Origin: a bacterium
GTDB taxonomy: Bacteria > Bacteroidota > Bacteroidia > B-17B0 > Aurantibacillaceae
Direction of reading: 5' to 3'
Length of the DNA stretch: 64,000 nucleotides
NCBI GenBank assembly: GCA_029945625.1
Contig: JAQSCW010000018.1
Coordinates: 165,155 to 229,154, forward strand
The notes under the pieces were generated by a model. The model did not search any database, was not told the DNA's origin, and was given only the letters and a program-made list of their open reading frames with translations. The number at the start of each line of letters is the position of its first letter. Within the stretch, counting starts at the first letter, position 1. The translations under genes and the position numbers were made by a program. Positions 36,502 through 45,477 of this stretch are shown here, in pieces.

Positions 36502-39399
36502 TCATTCCTTCATCAGTCGGTAAGAACTGGAGTTATTGCCCGAAGTGATCTGCACCACATAAATGCCAGGGGCCTGACCCAGACTCAATTCATTTACTCC
36601 CGGTTCAAGTGTTCCTTTATAAATAATCTCTCCGAGAACATTTGCAATACTGACCTCTGATTTAGAAGGGGAATTCACAAAAAACTTTCCTTTACTTGGG
36701 TTCGGATAAACCTTGTAATCCGAAACCGACGGCTCAAATCCACCAATTCCTGTGCAGGCATTTACAGTGATGCTCACCGTCGCCGAATTGGCACAGGCCT
36801 TAGCATCGGTACCGATTACGGTATACGTTGTAGGCGTGCTGGGTGTCACAGCTATGGAAGCGCCGCTTCCGGTGCCCGACCAGGAATAAGTGAGCGCACC
36901 GCCCGCGCTTAAAGTGGCCGTTTCACCCCGGCAGATAGTCGTTTTATTTGAGGAAGCCGTAACTGTCGGTAGTGTGAAAACCGTTAGTGATACCGCTGTT
37001 CGACTGGCACTGGTGGCGCAATCCATTGCTTCTGCATAATACGTATAACTTCCGGGATTAAGCGCTGGCGTCACCAAGGCGGTACCTGTTCCCGCCACAC
37101 TGCCTCCGGTAGCGGCAGAATACCAGGTGATGGTGCCTGATCCACTTACCGTAAGTGTGGTACTGACGCTGCCGCAAAGGGCCGAATTTCCGGCCGGGGT
37201 TGTATTAACAGGTGCCGAAGGAGCACTGCAAGAGGAGAACTTGATCAGGAAACCATCGGAGCTTCCTCCTCCGTAATTTGGCTGAAAGGCCGATGAGTTT
37301 GCAATTATTGTGCCAGTGCTGGTCTCCGTGTAGCCTGCCAGATATACATCGCCATTGAGATCGGCGGCGCAGTATCCAAATTCGGATCCGCTCCCGCCCA
37401 CATAGGTTCCCCACTGTCTTACACCTGAAGGGTCGAACTTTGCGAGGTAGGCATCGGCGTTAGCTCCGCCTGAGAATGTGCTCTGATAATTTCCTGCTGT
37501 TGCAATATCGGTTCCTCCGTTTGTATCAGAATTCCCAGCAATGTAAAGATTTCCATTCAGGTCAAGCGCGCAACTGTAGTTGTCTTCATAGCCATTGCCT
37601 CCATAGTACGTACCCCATTGGCGAACCCCTGCACCACTTAATTTTGCCACAAAGCCATCTCCTGTTCCGCCATTGTAATTGCTTTGATGACTACCGCTGG
37701 TAGAAATTCCGGAATTTGAATCCGTACTTCCCGAAACATAAACATCGCCGGCTGTGTTCACGGCCAGACTATAAATTTCATCATAGTTGGAGCCGCCATA
37801 ATATGTACCCCATTGTCGTACGCCACTTGAATTAAATTTCACCACAAAGCCCTCATCCACACCTCCAAAAGTGCTTTGATGACTTCCCAAAGTGGCGATC
37901 ACAGTGCCAAAATTTGAATCGGTGAAGCCTCCCATAAACACATCACCTCCCGCATTTGTGGCGCAGGCATTACCCCAATCGTCGGCGGTACCCCCATAAT
38001 ACGTGGCCCATTGTCTTACTCCCGACCCATTAAACTTAACCAGAAAGGCATCGGTAACTCCGCCAAATGTACTTTGATGTGAGCCTGCGGTGGCAATAAC
38101 AGTTCCGGTACCACCATCGGTGTAACCACATAAATATACATTGCCACTCAGGTCGGTAGCACATGAATAGCTTTCATCATCGCCGCTACCACCATAATAA
38201 GTTCCCCATACGCGAGTGCCGGCCGCGCTGAATTTAGCAAGAAAGGCATCGGCTACACCGCCGCCAAATGCCACCTGATGACTTCCCAAAGTGGATAGTA
38301 CCGTCGTTGAAAGTCCATCAGTTGTACCGGCAATAAATACTTCTCCCGACGTGTTCACAGCACAGCCACCACCATATTCATCACCGCTACCTCCGTAATA
38401 TGTAGCCCACAAGCGACCTCCGTTTGTATTAAACTTAGCCACGAATGCATCAACATTACCGCCGCCGAAAGAGTTCTGGTAACTTCCCGAAGTGGCAATA
38501 ATAGTTCCGCCTGCTGATGCGGAGCCGCCCGTAATAAATACGTTTCCACTTGCATCGGTCACGCAAAATTCGGCGAGATCGTCTGATGAGCCGCCATAAT
38601 AAGTTCCCCATAAACGGGTAGTGGGATCAATGATCAGTGTCTGAGAAGGATCCACATTCGAAATCTCGAAAGATAATTCATTGTTTTTTAGGATCCATTT
38701 TGCTGGCAAGCTCTTTCCGTTTTGAAAAACCAGGGGCATTCCTTCTTCAATGCTTCCCAGAGGAGTTTTAAGTAGAAGGGAACCGTCTTTCTGAACACTT
38801 ATTTTTGTAGCCCCATCTACCTTTAAGGTAATATCCTTATAATTTCCACCGGGAGAAACAATAAAATCATACTTTAAGCCACCTGCTTTTTCATAATAAT
38901 GAAGATCTACATTATTATAAATATTGCCATACGTTACACCCTTGTAACTTTTTACTTCTGAAATGCCATTGGGACAAGAAGCAAGGTAATAATTAGAATA
39001 TCCCGGCAAAGTTTCATCGGTACGAATACTCACTTTTTCATTCATGTTTAGCCAGGTGATATCTATCCGATAAATACTTACAGCACCCATTTGAAATGAA
39101 GGACGTAAATGACCTTTCTTCTTTGAAGATCCCATTAACTTTTTTGACTCGGGTGAGCAGGCATGCAGTTGGTAACTGATTCCGTAAGTCTTGAGGTGAA
39201 AGGCCATGCCTTTGCTTGTTCCTCCAAATAAAACGTCAGGCCGTGGCAAATAATTCTGGTCGCTCACCTGACCTTTATTTTCCGTAAAAGTTATTGTTTG
39301 GCCCTTCATGAGGGCGGCAGCGGGGGGATTGTTTTTGCCTGTTAGTTGCGATGTGATGATCAACAGCAGGATGCAGATTGGTTTGAAGATTGTTTTCAT
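36502..39399 (-). CDS. Type IX-secreted seven-repeat SBBP propeller protein
   Basis: A 965-residue exported protein. Signal peptide, then an N-terminal domain of the DUF7948 type (TFTENKGQV, about 38-255), then seven SBBP repeats of about 65 residues (about 258-726), each opening with RxWxTYYGGS and containing GNVYxxGYT-type blades; this fits a complete seven-bladed propeller. Ig-like domains follow (about 735-885), and a type A sorting domain closes it (YKVYPNPSKGKFFV ... GIYVVQI ... YRLMKE). The seven repeats are also near-repeats in DNA (about 200 bp each, 37200-38640), so copy number may vary by recombination. Ligand unknown. Confidence 0.88.
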   Translation of the reverse strand: MKTIFKPICILLLIITSQLTGKNNPPAAALMKGQTITFTENKGQVSDQNYLPRPDVLFGGTSKGMAFHLKTYGISYQLHACSPESKKLMGSSKKKGHLRPSFQMGAVSIYRIDITWLNMNEKVSIRTDETLPGYSNYYLASCPNGISEVKSYKGVTYGNIYNNVDLHYYEKAGGLKYDFIVSPGGNYKDITLKVDGATKISVQKDGSLLLKTPLGSIEEGMPLVFQNGKSLPAKWILKNNELSFEISNVDPSQTLIIDPTTRLWGTYYGGSSDDLAEFCVTDASGNVFITGGSASAGGTIIATSGSYQNSFGGGNVDAFVAKFNTNGGRLWATYYGGSGDEYGGGCAVNTSGEVFIAGTTDGLSTTVLSTLGSHQVAFGGGVADAFLAKFSAAGTRVWGTYYGGSGDDESYSCATDLSGNVYLCGYTDGGTGTVIATAGSHQSTFGGVTDAFLVKFNGSGVRQWATYYGGTADDWGNACATNAGGDVFMGGFTDSNFGTVIATLGSHQSTFGGVDEGFVVKFNSSGVRQWGTYYGGSNYDEIYSLAVNTAGDVYVSGSTDSNSGISTSGSHQSNYNGGTGDGFVAKLSGAGVRQWGTYYGGNGYEDNYSCALDLNGNLYIAGNSDTNGGTDIATAGNYQSTFSGGANADAYLAKFDPSGVRQWGTYVGGSGSEFGYCAADLNGDVYLAGYTETSTGTIIANSSAFQPNYGGGSSDGFLIKFSSCSAPSAPVNTTPAGNSALCGSVSTTLTVSGSGTITWYSAATGGSVAGTGTALVTPALNPGSYTYYAEAMDCATSASRTAVSLTVFTLPTVTASSNKTTICRGETATLSAGGALTYSWSGTGSGASIAVTPSTPTTYTVIGTDAKACANSATVSITVNACTGIGGFEPSVSDYKVYPNPSKGKFFVNSPSKSEVSIANVLGEIIYKGTLEPGVNELSLGQAPGIYVVQITSGNNSSSYRLMKE

Positions 39400-39735
39400 G
39401 TGAATTTCATTTTTGATTACAGGTCTGTTAAGATAAACTTTTTTTAAATGCCATAAAACAGAATAAGAACGAAAAATTGTCGGGGATTAGTATACCTGAA
39501 AACAAAAATTGGTGAGGGTGCAGGATTACTTTCAGATGAATGACAGTGTAAGTATTATCTTATAAGCCACCAGAGTGTTAGATGAGACTTCTTACCGGTA
39601 TTAACCAAGCAGGTCATCTTGTGAGTAATTTAGGCCTGAAAAACTATAGGGTCCAAAAAATAACTGAAAAGTGAAAGAATGCCGGCGAGGTGAATTAACG
39701 GGATTGAAAATAGTTTGTTGAATAGGTCCTTTTTG

Positions 39736-39967
39736 GGATCAATCGGAATTGTTGGGGAAATGTAAATAATCTATTCCTTGGATTTTTTTTGATAATTGAA
39801 AACAGATTGTTTACTGCGTGAGCGATTGTAGTGGAAAGCCCACAGCCACGCCTGTCTCTTTGCGTGGCGAGGACTTGGAACGGAAAGCGCGACCCCGCCC
39901 AACAGAATAAAACAAGAAAGGCGGGGGCACGCCCAAAAACTTTCTCCCCGGCTTTTCCGCTTGACCC
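39736..39967 (-). repeat. 231-bp dispersed repeat, copy 2 (inverted)
   Basis: Reverse-complement counterpart of 14137-14367, with the highly conserved core at 39809-39967. It lies in the 662-bp gap 39400-40061, which otherwise has AT-rich sequence and the terminator at 39991-40021. Reading frames that cross it are by-products of its GC-rich composition. Confidence 0.85.
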
Positions 39968-39990
39968 CCTTTTTGCAAATGCTCTTAAAA

Positions 39991-40021
39991 AAAAACCCTG
40001 ACAAATTAGCCAGGGGTTTTT
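39991..40021. terminator. Bidirectional rho-independent terminator
   Basis: AAAAACCCTG and CAGGGGTTTTT form a stem around ACAAATTAGC with A- and T-tracts on either side. It lies 40 bp past the stop of the 40062-40667 gene. Confidence 0.85.
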
Positions 40022-40061
40022 GCTTAAATACACTACAACTGAAAACGCTAACTCGTACGGA

Positions 40062-40667
40062 TTAGATAATTTTCTTAAGAACCGAAAGTAAAACAGGTAA
40101 TTTATCCACTTGAGATTCTGTCCAAAACTCAATAAATGCTTCTCCGTTATCTCTCCCTGTTACACCATAATCTCTCGCATACATGGTTACTCTCTCTCTA
40201 CCAGCTTGTGAAGTATAAGAGAAAATCACTTCCTTGAATTTAATGGTAGTTTCATCCATTTTTGGATCTTTTTTATCTGCTTTTCCAACTTTGGAAGCCA
40301 CGTTTTTTTCAAGAAAGGCTATAAATGCTTTAACATCGGAAGCATCCAGTAAAATGGATCTAAATAAAAAATTTTGTGCTGTTTTTCCATCAGGCAACTT
40401 AATTGGCACATCAATTTTCATCATTACCTTAAGGCCCTTTGTCACAGCATTTGTGTTTAAATTTTTTAACTCCGCAGGATAAAAATTAACGTATTCACCT
40501 GCACCCGATTTAAATTCGGCTACCGTTGAAAAGTCAACAGATAAAAAGTAGGCATCAGAACTGTTAATGAGTCCCCTAAATTCGGATGCGCCGGCAGCGT
40601 CTGCCTGAAATTTGTTTTGTGCGTTAAGCCCTACGGACAAAAGCAGTAGTAAAATTATTTTTTTCAT
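40062..40667 (-). CDS. Secreted hypothetical protein
   Basis: A 201-residue exported protein. The frame opens at 40748, but the ATG at 40667 gives a proper signal peptide (MKKIILLLLLSVGLNAQ) and a TATATTTG box lies upstream at 40703-40696 inside the longer frame. The mature part alternates beta strands and helices with a conserved-looking core (KVMMKIDVPIKLPDG); no family recognised. It ends in a strong terminator. Confidence 0.72.
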   Translation of the reverse strand: MKKIILLLLLSVGLNAQNKFQADAAGASEFRGLINSSDAYFLSVDFSTVAEFKSGAGEYVNFYPAELKNLNTNAVTKGLKVMMKIDVPIKLPDGKTAQNFLFRSILLDASDVKAFIAFLEKNVASKVGKADKKDPKMDETTIKFKEVIFSYTSQAGRERVTMYARDYGVTGRDNGEAFIEFWTESQVDKLPVLLSVLKKII

Positions 40668-40695
40668 GGTTTTTTTGTTTAGATTAATAATGGCG

Positions 40696-40703
40696 CAAAT
40701 ATA
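40696..40703 (-). promoter_or_regulatory. -7 box for secreted hypothetical
   Basis: TATATTTG on the minus strand, 28 bp before the ATG at 40667. Confidence 0.45.
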
Positions 40704-41046
40704 CGCAAGTAAATGAATTACCATGCTTACTCGGGGATAATGGTGCAAGGAAATCGCTTTTAAAATTTTCCATTGGCATTATCAAAAACTAGAAAAATTG
40801 AATAAGGAAGTTTTGTCTTTCAAAAAACCTGAGAATAAAGAAAATCTATGGGAAAGCGCATCCACGGCGGTTTAATGGCAAACAGGAGGGATTCCACTCA
40901 ACAAACGAAACGTTTTCGTGAATAATTAATTAATAGTATATCAAATGTTCTTATAAAAGACTTGGACCAAAGCACTAATTCAGCAACATTTTAGAGCAAA
41001 AAACAAGAAATACCTGACAAACTAAGGATAATCGTTTTATTTATCG

Positions 41047-41066
41047 AATATGATTTTTATCATATT
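41047..41066. other. AT-rich perfect hairpin
   Basis: AATATGAT-TTTT-ATCATATT, 54 bp beyond the stop of the M28 peptidase gene. The gap 40749-41119 holds no gene. It may be a terminator or a protein-binding site. Confidence 0.4.
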
Positions 41067-41119
41067 TCCTCAAATTTGCATCTAGCAAGGAGCGATAGTT
41101 GTTTTTTCAATAGACCTAA

Positions 41120-42271
41120 CTACTGAAGCCTGCACACGAAGGCGGTGATTAATTGAAAGAGCGGCATGTATTTCGTCAAGGGCAAAGTCTTCTCCACATC
41201 ATACACGTCATGATAAGCCTTTATACCACCCATGGTATAAATGAAAAAGCAGGGCACTCCCGCTTCGCTGAACCAATAGTGATCACTGTTCGCCGCTTTG
41301 CCTCTTTTTTTAATGGAGGGCAAAAGATGAGCTTTGGAATTTATGTCTCCTAGTAATGCAAATTCCTTTTCATATACCACCCCGTTCACCACCATGATGC
41401 CTTCATCGCCGGTGCCTAGCAGATCGAGATTTACAAGAAATTTAATTTTTTTGAGATTAAAAGGAGGATTTTCTACAAAAAATTTGGATCCCAAAAGCCC
41501 GGCTTCTTCTCCCGCAAATAAAACAAATACCGTGTTGTACTTTGGCGGGTGTTCTATGTAATAGCGAATGAGATTCAACACCATACTTACCCCGCTGGCA
41601 TTATCGTTGGCCCCCGGGAAAAACGTTTTTTTTCCAATTCCTCCCAAATGATCGTAATGCGCCGTAAATACAATCATGGAATCTGAGGGAGAGCTTCCCT
41701 TTATCTTACACCCAATGTTTCTGCTTTCAAATTCATTTACAAATTTGTTTTGGATATTTATTTCAATCGTTAGGGGGATCGCGGTGAACCGGTGTCGGTC
41801 GATTTCCAGTTCACAAACTTCAGTAACTTTTTTAGCCACTGTAAAGGTGAGTTTTTCCTTTAAGAGCAGATGTATGGGGGGATTTGCCTCATTGTTCACA
41901 AATGTAAGACTGTCTATTCGTTGGACTTTGAATTTTCCCTTGCATGAGGGGTTTCCTGCATTTGGAATGAAATCGACACCCGGACTTAATTTCTTACCAT
42001 TAATGGTTACCTCAAAACTCTTTGGAAACGTATTAACCGGGTGAAAAAACGATTGCGTGTAGCTGCCATCGAAAAGCGGAGAGATCTGTTGTTTCTTCAA
42101 CTCCTTTACTAAAATCGTTTCGGCGGTATGCAGACCGTCTTTCACATAACCTCTTCCATAACAATCTTGAGAACACAAATAGCGAAGTACCGATCTTGTG
42201 TAGAGTGAATCCTGACTTCTAAGCGAGAAGGAAAGAAGAAAAAAAGAGGACAACAAAACTGCGTTGCGCAT
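41120..42271 (-). CDS. Exported M28-family aminopeptidase
   Basis: A 383-residue exported zinc peptidase. After the signal peptide (ending LRSQ) and an N-terminal insert (about 25-190), the M28 ligands are in order: HYDHLGG, the bridging Asp in PGANDNASG, the catalytic Glu-Glu in FAGEEAGLLGS, Asp in NLDLLG, and the last His in KAYHDVYD. Likely cleaves amino acids from peptides in the periplasm. Its ATG directly follows the stop of the gene at 42272-42844. Confidence 0.87.
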   Translation of the reverse strand: MRNAVLLSSFFLLSFSLRSQDSLYTRSVLRYLCSQDCYGRGYVKDGLHTAETILVKELKKQQISPLFDGSYTQSFFHPVNTFPKSFEVTINGKKLSPGVDFIPNAGNPSCKGKFKVQRIDSLTFVNNEANPPIHLLLKEKLTFTVAKKVTEVCELEIDRHRFTAIPLTIEINIQNKFVNEFESRNIGCKIKGSSPSDSMIVFTAHYDHLGGIGKKTFFPGANDNASGVSMVLNLIRYYIEHPPKYNTVFVLFAGEEAGLLGSKFFVENPPFNLKKIKFLVNLDLLGTGDEGIMVVNGVVYEKEFALLGDINSKAHLLPSIKKRGKAANSDHYWFSEAGVPCFFIYTMGGIKAYHDVYDVEKTLPLTKYMPLFQLITAFVCRLQ

Positions 42272-42844
42272 TTAATCGAAGCGTTTTTTCATATGGGCGT
42301 AGAAGTACTTTACCACTTCGTTGCTTTCCTTCCAGCCATATACATCTTTTAAACTATTCAGATAGATATCCGTTTCATGCCAATTCGGCAAATTGCTCAA
42401 TTGCTCGAGAACAATGTTATATTCAGATCCGTTTTGTGCGAAAAGTTCGTTAATGAAACGAAATTTATCGTTGATACCTACAAGTAAGGGTTTTGTTTTT
42501 GGTTCAATGTCTTCTTCAACAGGAAGGTTGTGCGAAGTTCTACTAGTTCCCTCTGAGGTTCCAGTCATCAATTCGGGATGCACCTTTTTTAATTCCCCAT
42601 GACCATCGGCGCCCGGATCTTTTTCACTTATCTTCGCATGAATATTAAAACTAGGTGAGATCTCTTTGTTGTTTTTTTGATATTTGTAAACGGCGATACT
42701 TTCCTGAAGGGCATATAACTGTTTGTTGAGATTTTCGCAATCGGAAACAGAAGGATGAATGGTCTCGTCCTCAAAGGAGGTCAGAACTTGTTTTAGATCG
42801 TTGATCTGTGTCTGAATTTTGTGGATAAGTTTTTCAATCGACAT
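42272..42844 (-). CDS. Conserved hypothetical protein
   Basis: A 190-residue cytoplasmic protein: an N-terminal coiled-coil-like helix (about 1-60), a low-complexity linker (70-115) and a conserved-looking C-terminal helical domain (VGINDKFRFINELFAQNGSEY ... LKDVYGW). The C-terminal domain is one I associate with uncharacterised proteins of Bacteroidota. It is directly upstream of the M28 gene (adjacent stop and start), so the two are co-expressed. A TATATTTG box lies on the minus strand at 42967-42960. Confidence 0.7.
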   Translation of the reverse strand: MSIEKLIHKIQTQINDLKQVLTSFEDETIHPSVSDCENLNKQLYALQESIAVYKYQKNNKEISPSFNIHAKISEKDPGADGHGELKKVHPELMTGTSEGTSRTSHNLPVEEDIEPKTKPLLVGINDKFRFINELFAQNGSEYNIVLEQLSNLPNWHETDIYLNSLKDVYGWKESNEVVKYFYAHMKKRFD

Positions 42845-43006
42845 GGTTGCAAAAAAGTGATTTAGAGGTTTTGAAATAATTAGTTTTTATCACAAAAAGC
42901 CTACATTTAAATATTCATTTAGTGCTCTGTTTTTGGTCAATCTAAATGTAGTGAAAGTTCAAATATAATATTCTTATTAATTAAAAAAAGGGAAGGTTTG
43001 TAAAAT

Positions 43007-45388
43007 ATGTACACACTTCAACAAATCGCTGAAATTACAGGAGTAAAATATTCGGGAACGCATAACTCTACCGTTTTGCATTTTTTGAACGACAGCCGCA
43101 ATTTGCAATCACCGGAAGATACCCTGTTTATTGCCCTCAAAACTGCCCGAAACAACGGACACCGTTATGTTGCAGAGTTAGTCAAAAAAGGGGTTCGTTC
43201 TTTTCTAGTCAAAAAGAACGAAGTAGAAACCCACCTCTATCCTGAAGCGTCTTTTCTTATTTCAGAAGATCCTCTTAAAACAATTCAAGATCTGGCTGCT
43301 TTTCATCGCAAACAATTTTCACTACCGGTAATCGGAATCACAGGAAGCAACGGAAAAACAGTAGTGAAAGAGTGGCTCTACCAGTGTCTGAAAGACCAAT
43401 ACAGCATCTGCCGCAGCCCAAAAAGTTATAATTCTCAGATAGGGGTGGCACTGAGCGTGCTGAACTTAAATGAAGAGCATACACTTGCCATTTTTGAAGC
43501 AGGGATATCGCTACCGGGTGAGATGGAAAAGCTCCGCTGCATGATTCTGCCCGACTTGGGTGTACTCACCACCATTGGCTCAGCGCACGACGAAGGCTTC
43601 AGCGGTAAAGAAACAAAAATTGAGGAGAAATTTAAATTATTTTCAGCAAGTAAAAACATCGTCGTGAACGGGTTACCCCGCGTTGAGGTGCCTGTTCAGC
43701 ATTGGGAAAAATGTGTATTTGTAGGTGAGACTAAAAAATTTATATTCAAGATCCCATTTACAGATGAAGCTTCTCTCGCCAATGCCCAAACCTGCGCTGC
43801 TGTGTTGTTGCAATTGGGACTAAGCGAAAAAATAATCGCCGAGAAATTAATGCAACTGCAGCCTTTGGCGCTTCGTTTGGAAATTAAAAACGGGATTAAT
43901 AATTCGTTAATAATTAATGATTTTTATAACTCTGATCTGGATTCCCTGCAGATTGCTCTTAATTTTTTGCAACAACAGAATCGGCGAGTAAATAAAATCA
44001 TCATCGTTTCCGATATCGAACAATCGGGCATGCCGCCCGTTAAATTATACCGTCATCTGAGCGAGTTATTCGTTCTCAATAAAATTGACCTGGCAATTGG
44101 GATTGGAAAAGAGATAAGTCAGCACGCTTCTTTCTTTCCGGGTGGGTCTCATTTTTTTGACGATACGCAGAGTTTTCTCGACAATCTAAAAACGCTCAGT
44201 TCTAAGTTACACAATGCGACTATCCTGTTAAAAGGTGCGCGGAGTTTTGGCTTTGAGAACATTGCCCGCCTACTTCAGCAAAAAAGTCATGATACCGTTT
44301 TTGAAATCAATCTCAACCGCCTCACCGACAATATTAATTATTTCAGATCTCTTTTGGATTCCAAAGTTCAAGTCATGTGCATGGTAAAAGCAATGGGGTA
44401 CGGCAGCGGTGGAGTTGAGATTGCAAGAACGCTGGAACACATGGGAGTTCATTATTTGGCGGTAGCCTACGCCGATGAAGGGGTGGAGCTGCGCGAATCG
44501 CAGATAACGTTACCTATTATGGTGATGAATCCCGAAGAGGATTCGCTTGACGACATCATTACCTATCACTTGGAGCCGGAGATCTATAATTTCAGAGTAT
44601 TAAATTCCTTTATTGCCAAACTTGATAATCAGGGCATCACTGAAAGTTTTCCCATCCATCTTAAAATTGACACAGGGATGCACCGTTTGGGTTTTGAAGA
44701 AAAGGACCTTCAACAGTTGTGTGCGCAATTAGATCAACTTCCTCAGATCAAAGTAAAATCCGTGTTCTCGCATTTGGTTGGCACCGACAACAACTCACTC
44801 GATGATTTTACCAATGAACAAATCAAGATGTTCGAAGAGGCAGTAAGTATGATCGAAGGACGATTGGGATATCCGGTAATCAAACACCTTTGTAACTCTG
44901 CGGGCATTACCCGGTTCAAGAATGCTCATTTTAACATGGTGCGTTTAGGTATTGGCATGTATGGCATGGGGGTGAATGCTGCCGAACAAAAACTACTTTA
45001 TAACGTGGGTACCCTGAAAACAAAAATTAGTCAGATTAAAGAAGTGTCTGCAGGAGAAACAGTGGGGTATAACCGAAATGCGCTGCTCACAAAAGGCAGC
45101 CGCATTGCCACGGTGCCCATTGGTTATGCCGATGGTTTCAGCAGAATGCTTGGGAATGGCAATCACGGGATGTATGTGCGTGGGCATTTTTGTAAAACCG
45201 TGGGTAATGTGTGTATGGACATGTGTATGCTCGACGTGAGCGCCATCAACTGTGCAGAAGGTGACGAAGTGATTGTGTTTGAGAATGCAGAACAAATCAA
45301 ACTCATGGCAAACGCCTTAAATTCCATTTCGTACGAAGTGCTTACCAATCTCTCGGCAAGGGTAAAGAGAGTATATGTTCAAGAGTGA
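43007..45388 (+). CDS. Bifunctional MurF / alanine racemase
   Basis: A 793-residue fusion found in Bacteroidota. The N-terminal half is UDP-MurNAc-tripeptide:D-Ala-D-Ala ligase with the Mur ATP motif (GITGSNGKTVVKEW) and the N-terminal substrate domain. The C-terminal half (about 425-793) is a PLP alanine racemase: the Schiff-base lysine lies in MVKAMGYGSG and the second catalytic tyrosine in VGYNRNALL. The racemase makes D-Ala, which after ligation becomes the ligase's substrate. The ligase half may be divergent, but both sets of motifs are present. Confidence 0.93.
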   Translation: MYTLQQIAEITGVKYSGTHNSTVLHFLNDSRNLQSPEDTLFIALKTARNNGHRYVAELVKKGVRSFLVKKNEVETHLYPEASFLISEDPLKTIQDLAAFHRKQFSLPVIGITGSNGKTVVKEWLYQCLKDQYSICRSPKSYNSQIGVALSVLNLNEEHTLAIFEAGISLPGEMEKLRCMILPDLGVLTTIGSAHDEGFSGKETKIEEKFKLFSASKNIVVNGLPRVEVPVQHWEKCVFVGETKKFIFKIPFTDEASLANAQTCAAVLLQLGLSEKIIAEKLMQLQPLALRLEIKNGINNSLIINDFYNSDLDSLQIALNFLQQQNRRVNKIIIVSDIEQSGMPPVKLYRHLSELFVLNKIDLAIGIGKEISQHASFFPGGSHFFDDTQSFLDNLKTLSSKLHNATILLKGARSFGFENIARLLQQKSHDTVFEINLNRLTDNINYFRSLLDSKVQVMCMVKAMGYGSGGVEIARTLEHMGVHYLAVAYADEGVELRESQITLPIMVMNPEEDSLDDIITYHLEPEIYNFRVLNSFIAKLDNQGITESFPIHLKIDTGMHRLGFEEKDLQQLCAQLDQLPQIKVKSVFSHLVGTDNNSLDDFTNEQIKMFEEAVSMIEGRLGYPVIKHLCNSAGITRFKNAHFNMVRLGIGMYGMGVNAAEQKLLYNVGTLKTKISQIKEVSAGETVGYNRNALLTKGSRIATVPIGYADGFSRMLGNGNHGMYVRGHFCKTVGNVCMDMCMLDVSAINCAEGDEVIVFENAEQIKLMANALNSISYEVLTNLSARVKRVYVQE

Positions 45389-45477
45389 ATTTATTTTTCG
45401 TATCTTGTACTGAGAAATGAGCCACTCCAATCTGTGGCAAGGTCTTTGATTAAAAACAAACTACCAATACGCCTGTT

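Noticed and set aside
36502..39399. Regular DNA repeats considered as a CRISPR array
   Set aside because: Units are about 200 bp, in frame and encode propeller blades. There are no short repeats with unique spacers and no cas genes.
39695..40132. 145- and 77-residue minus-strand frames over repeat copy 2
   Set aside because: They cross the non-coding repeat, a terminator and the end of the next gene. Neither frame is matched in copy 1 with its indels.
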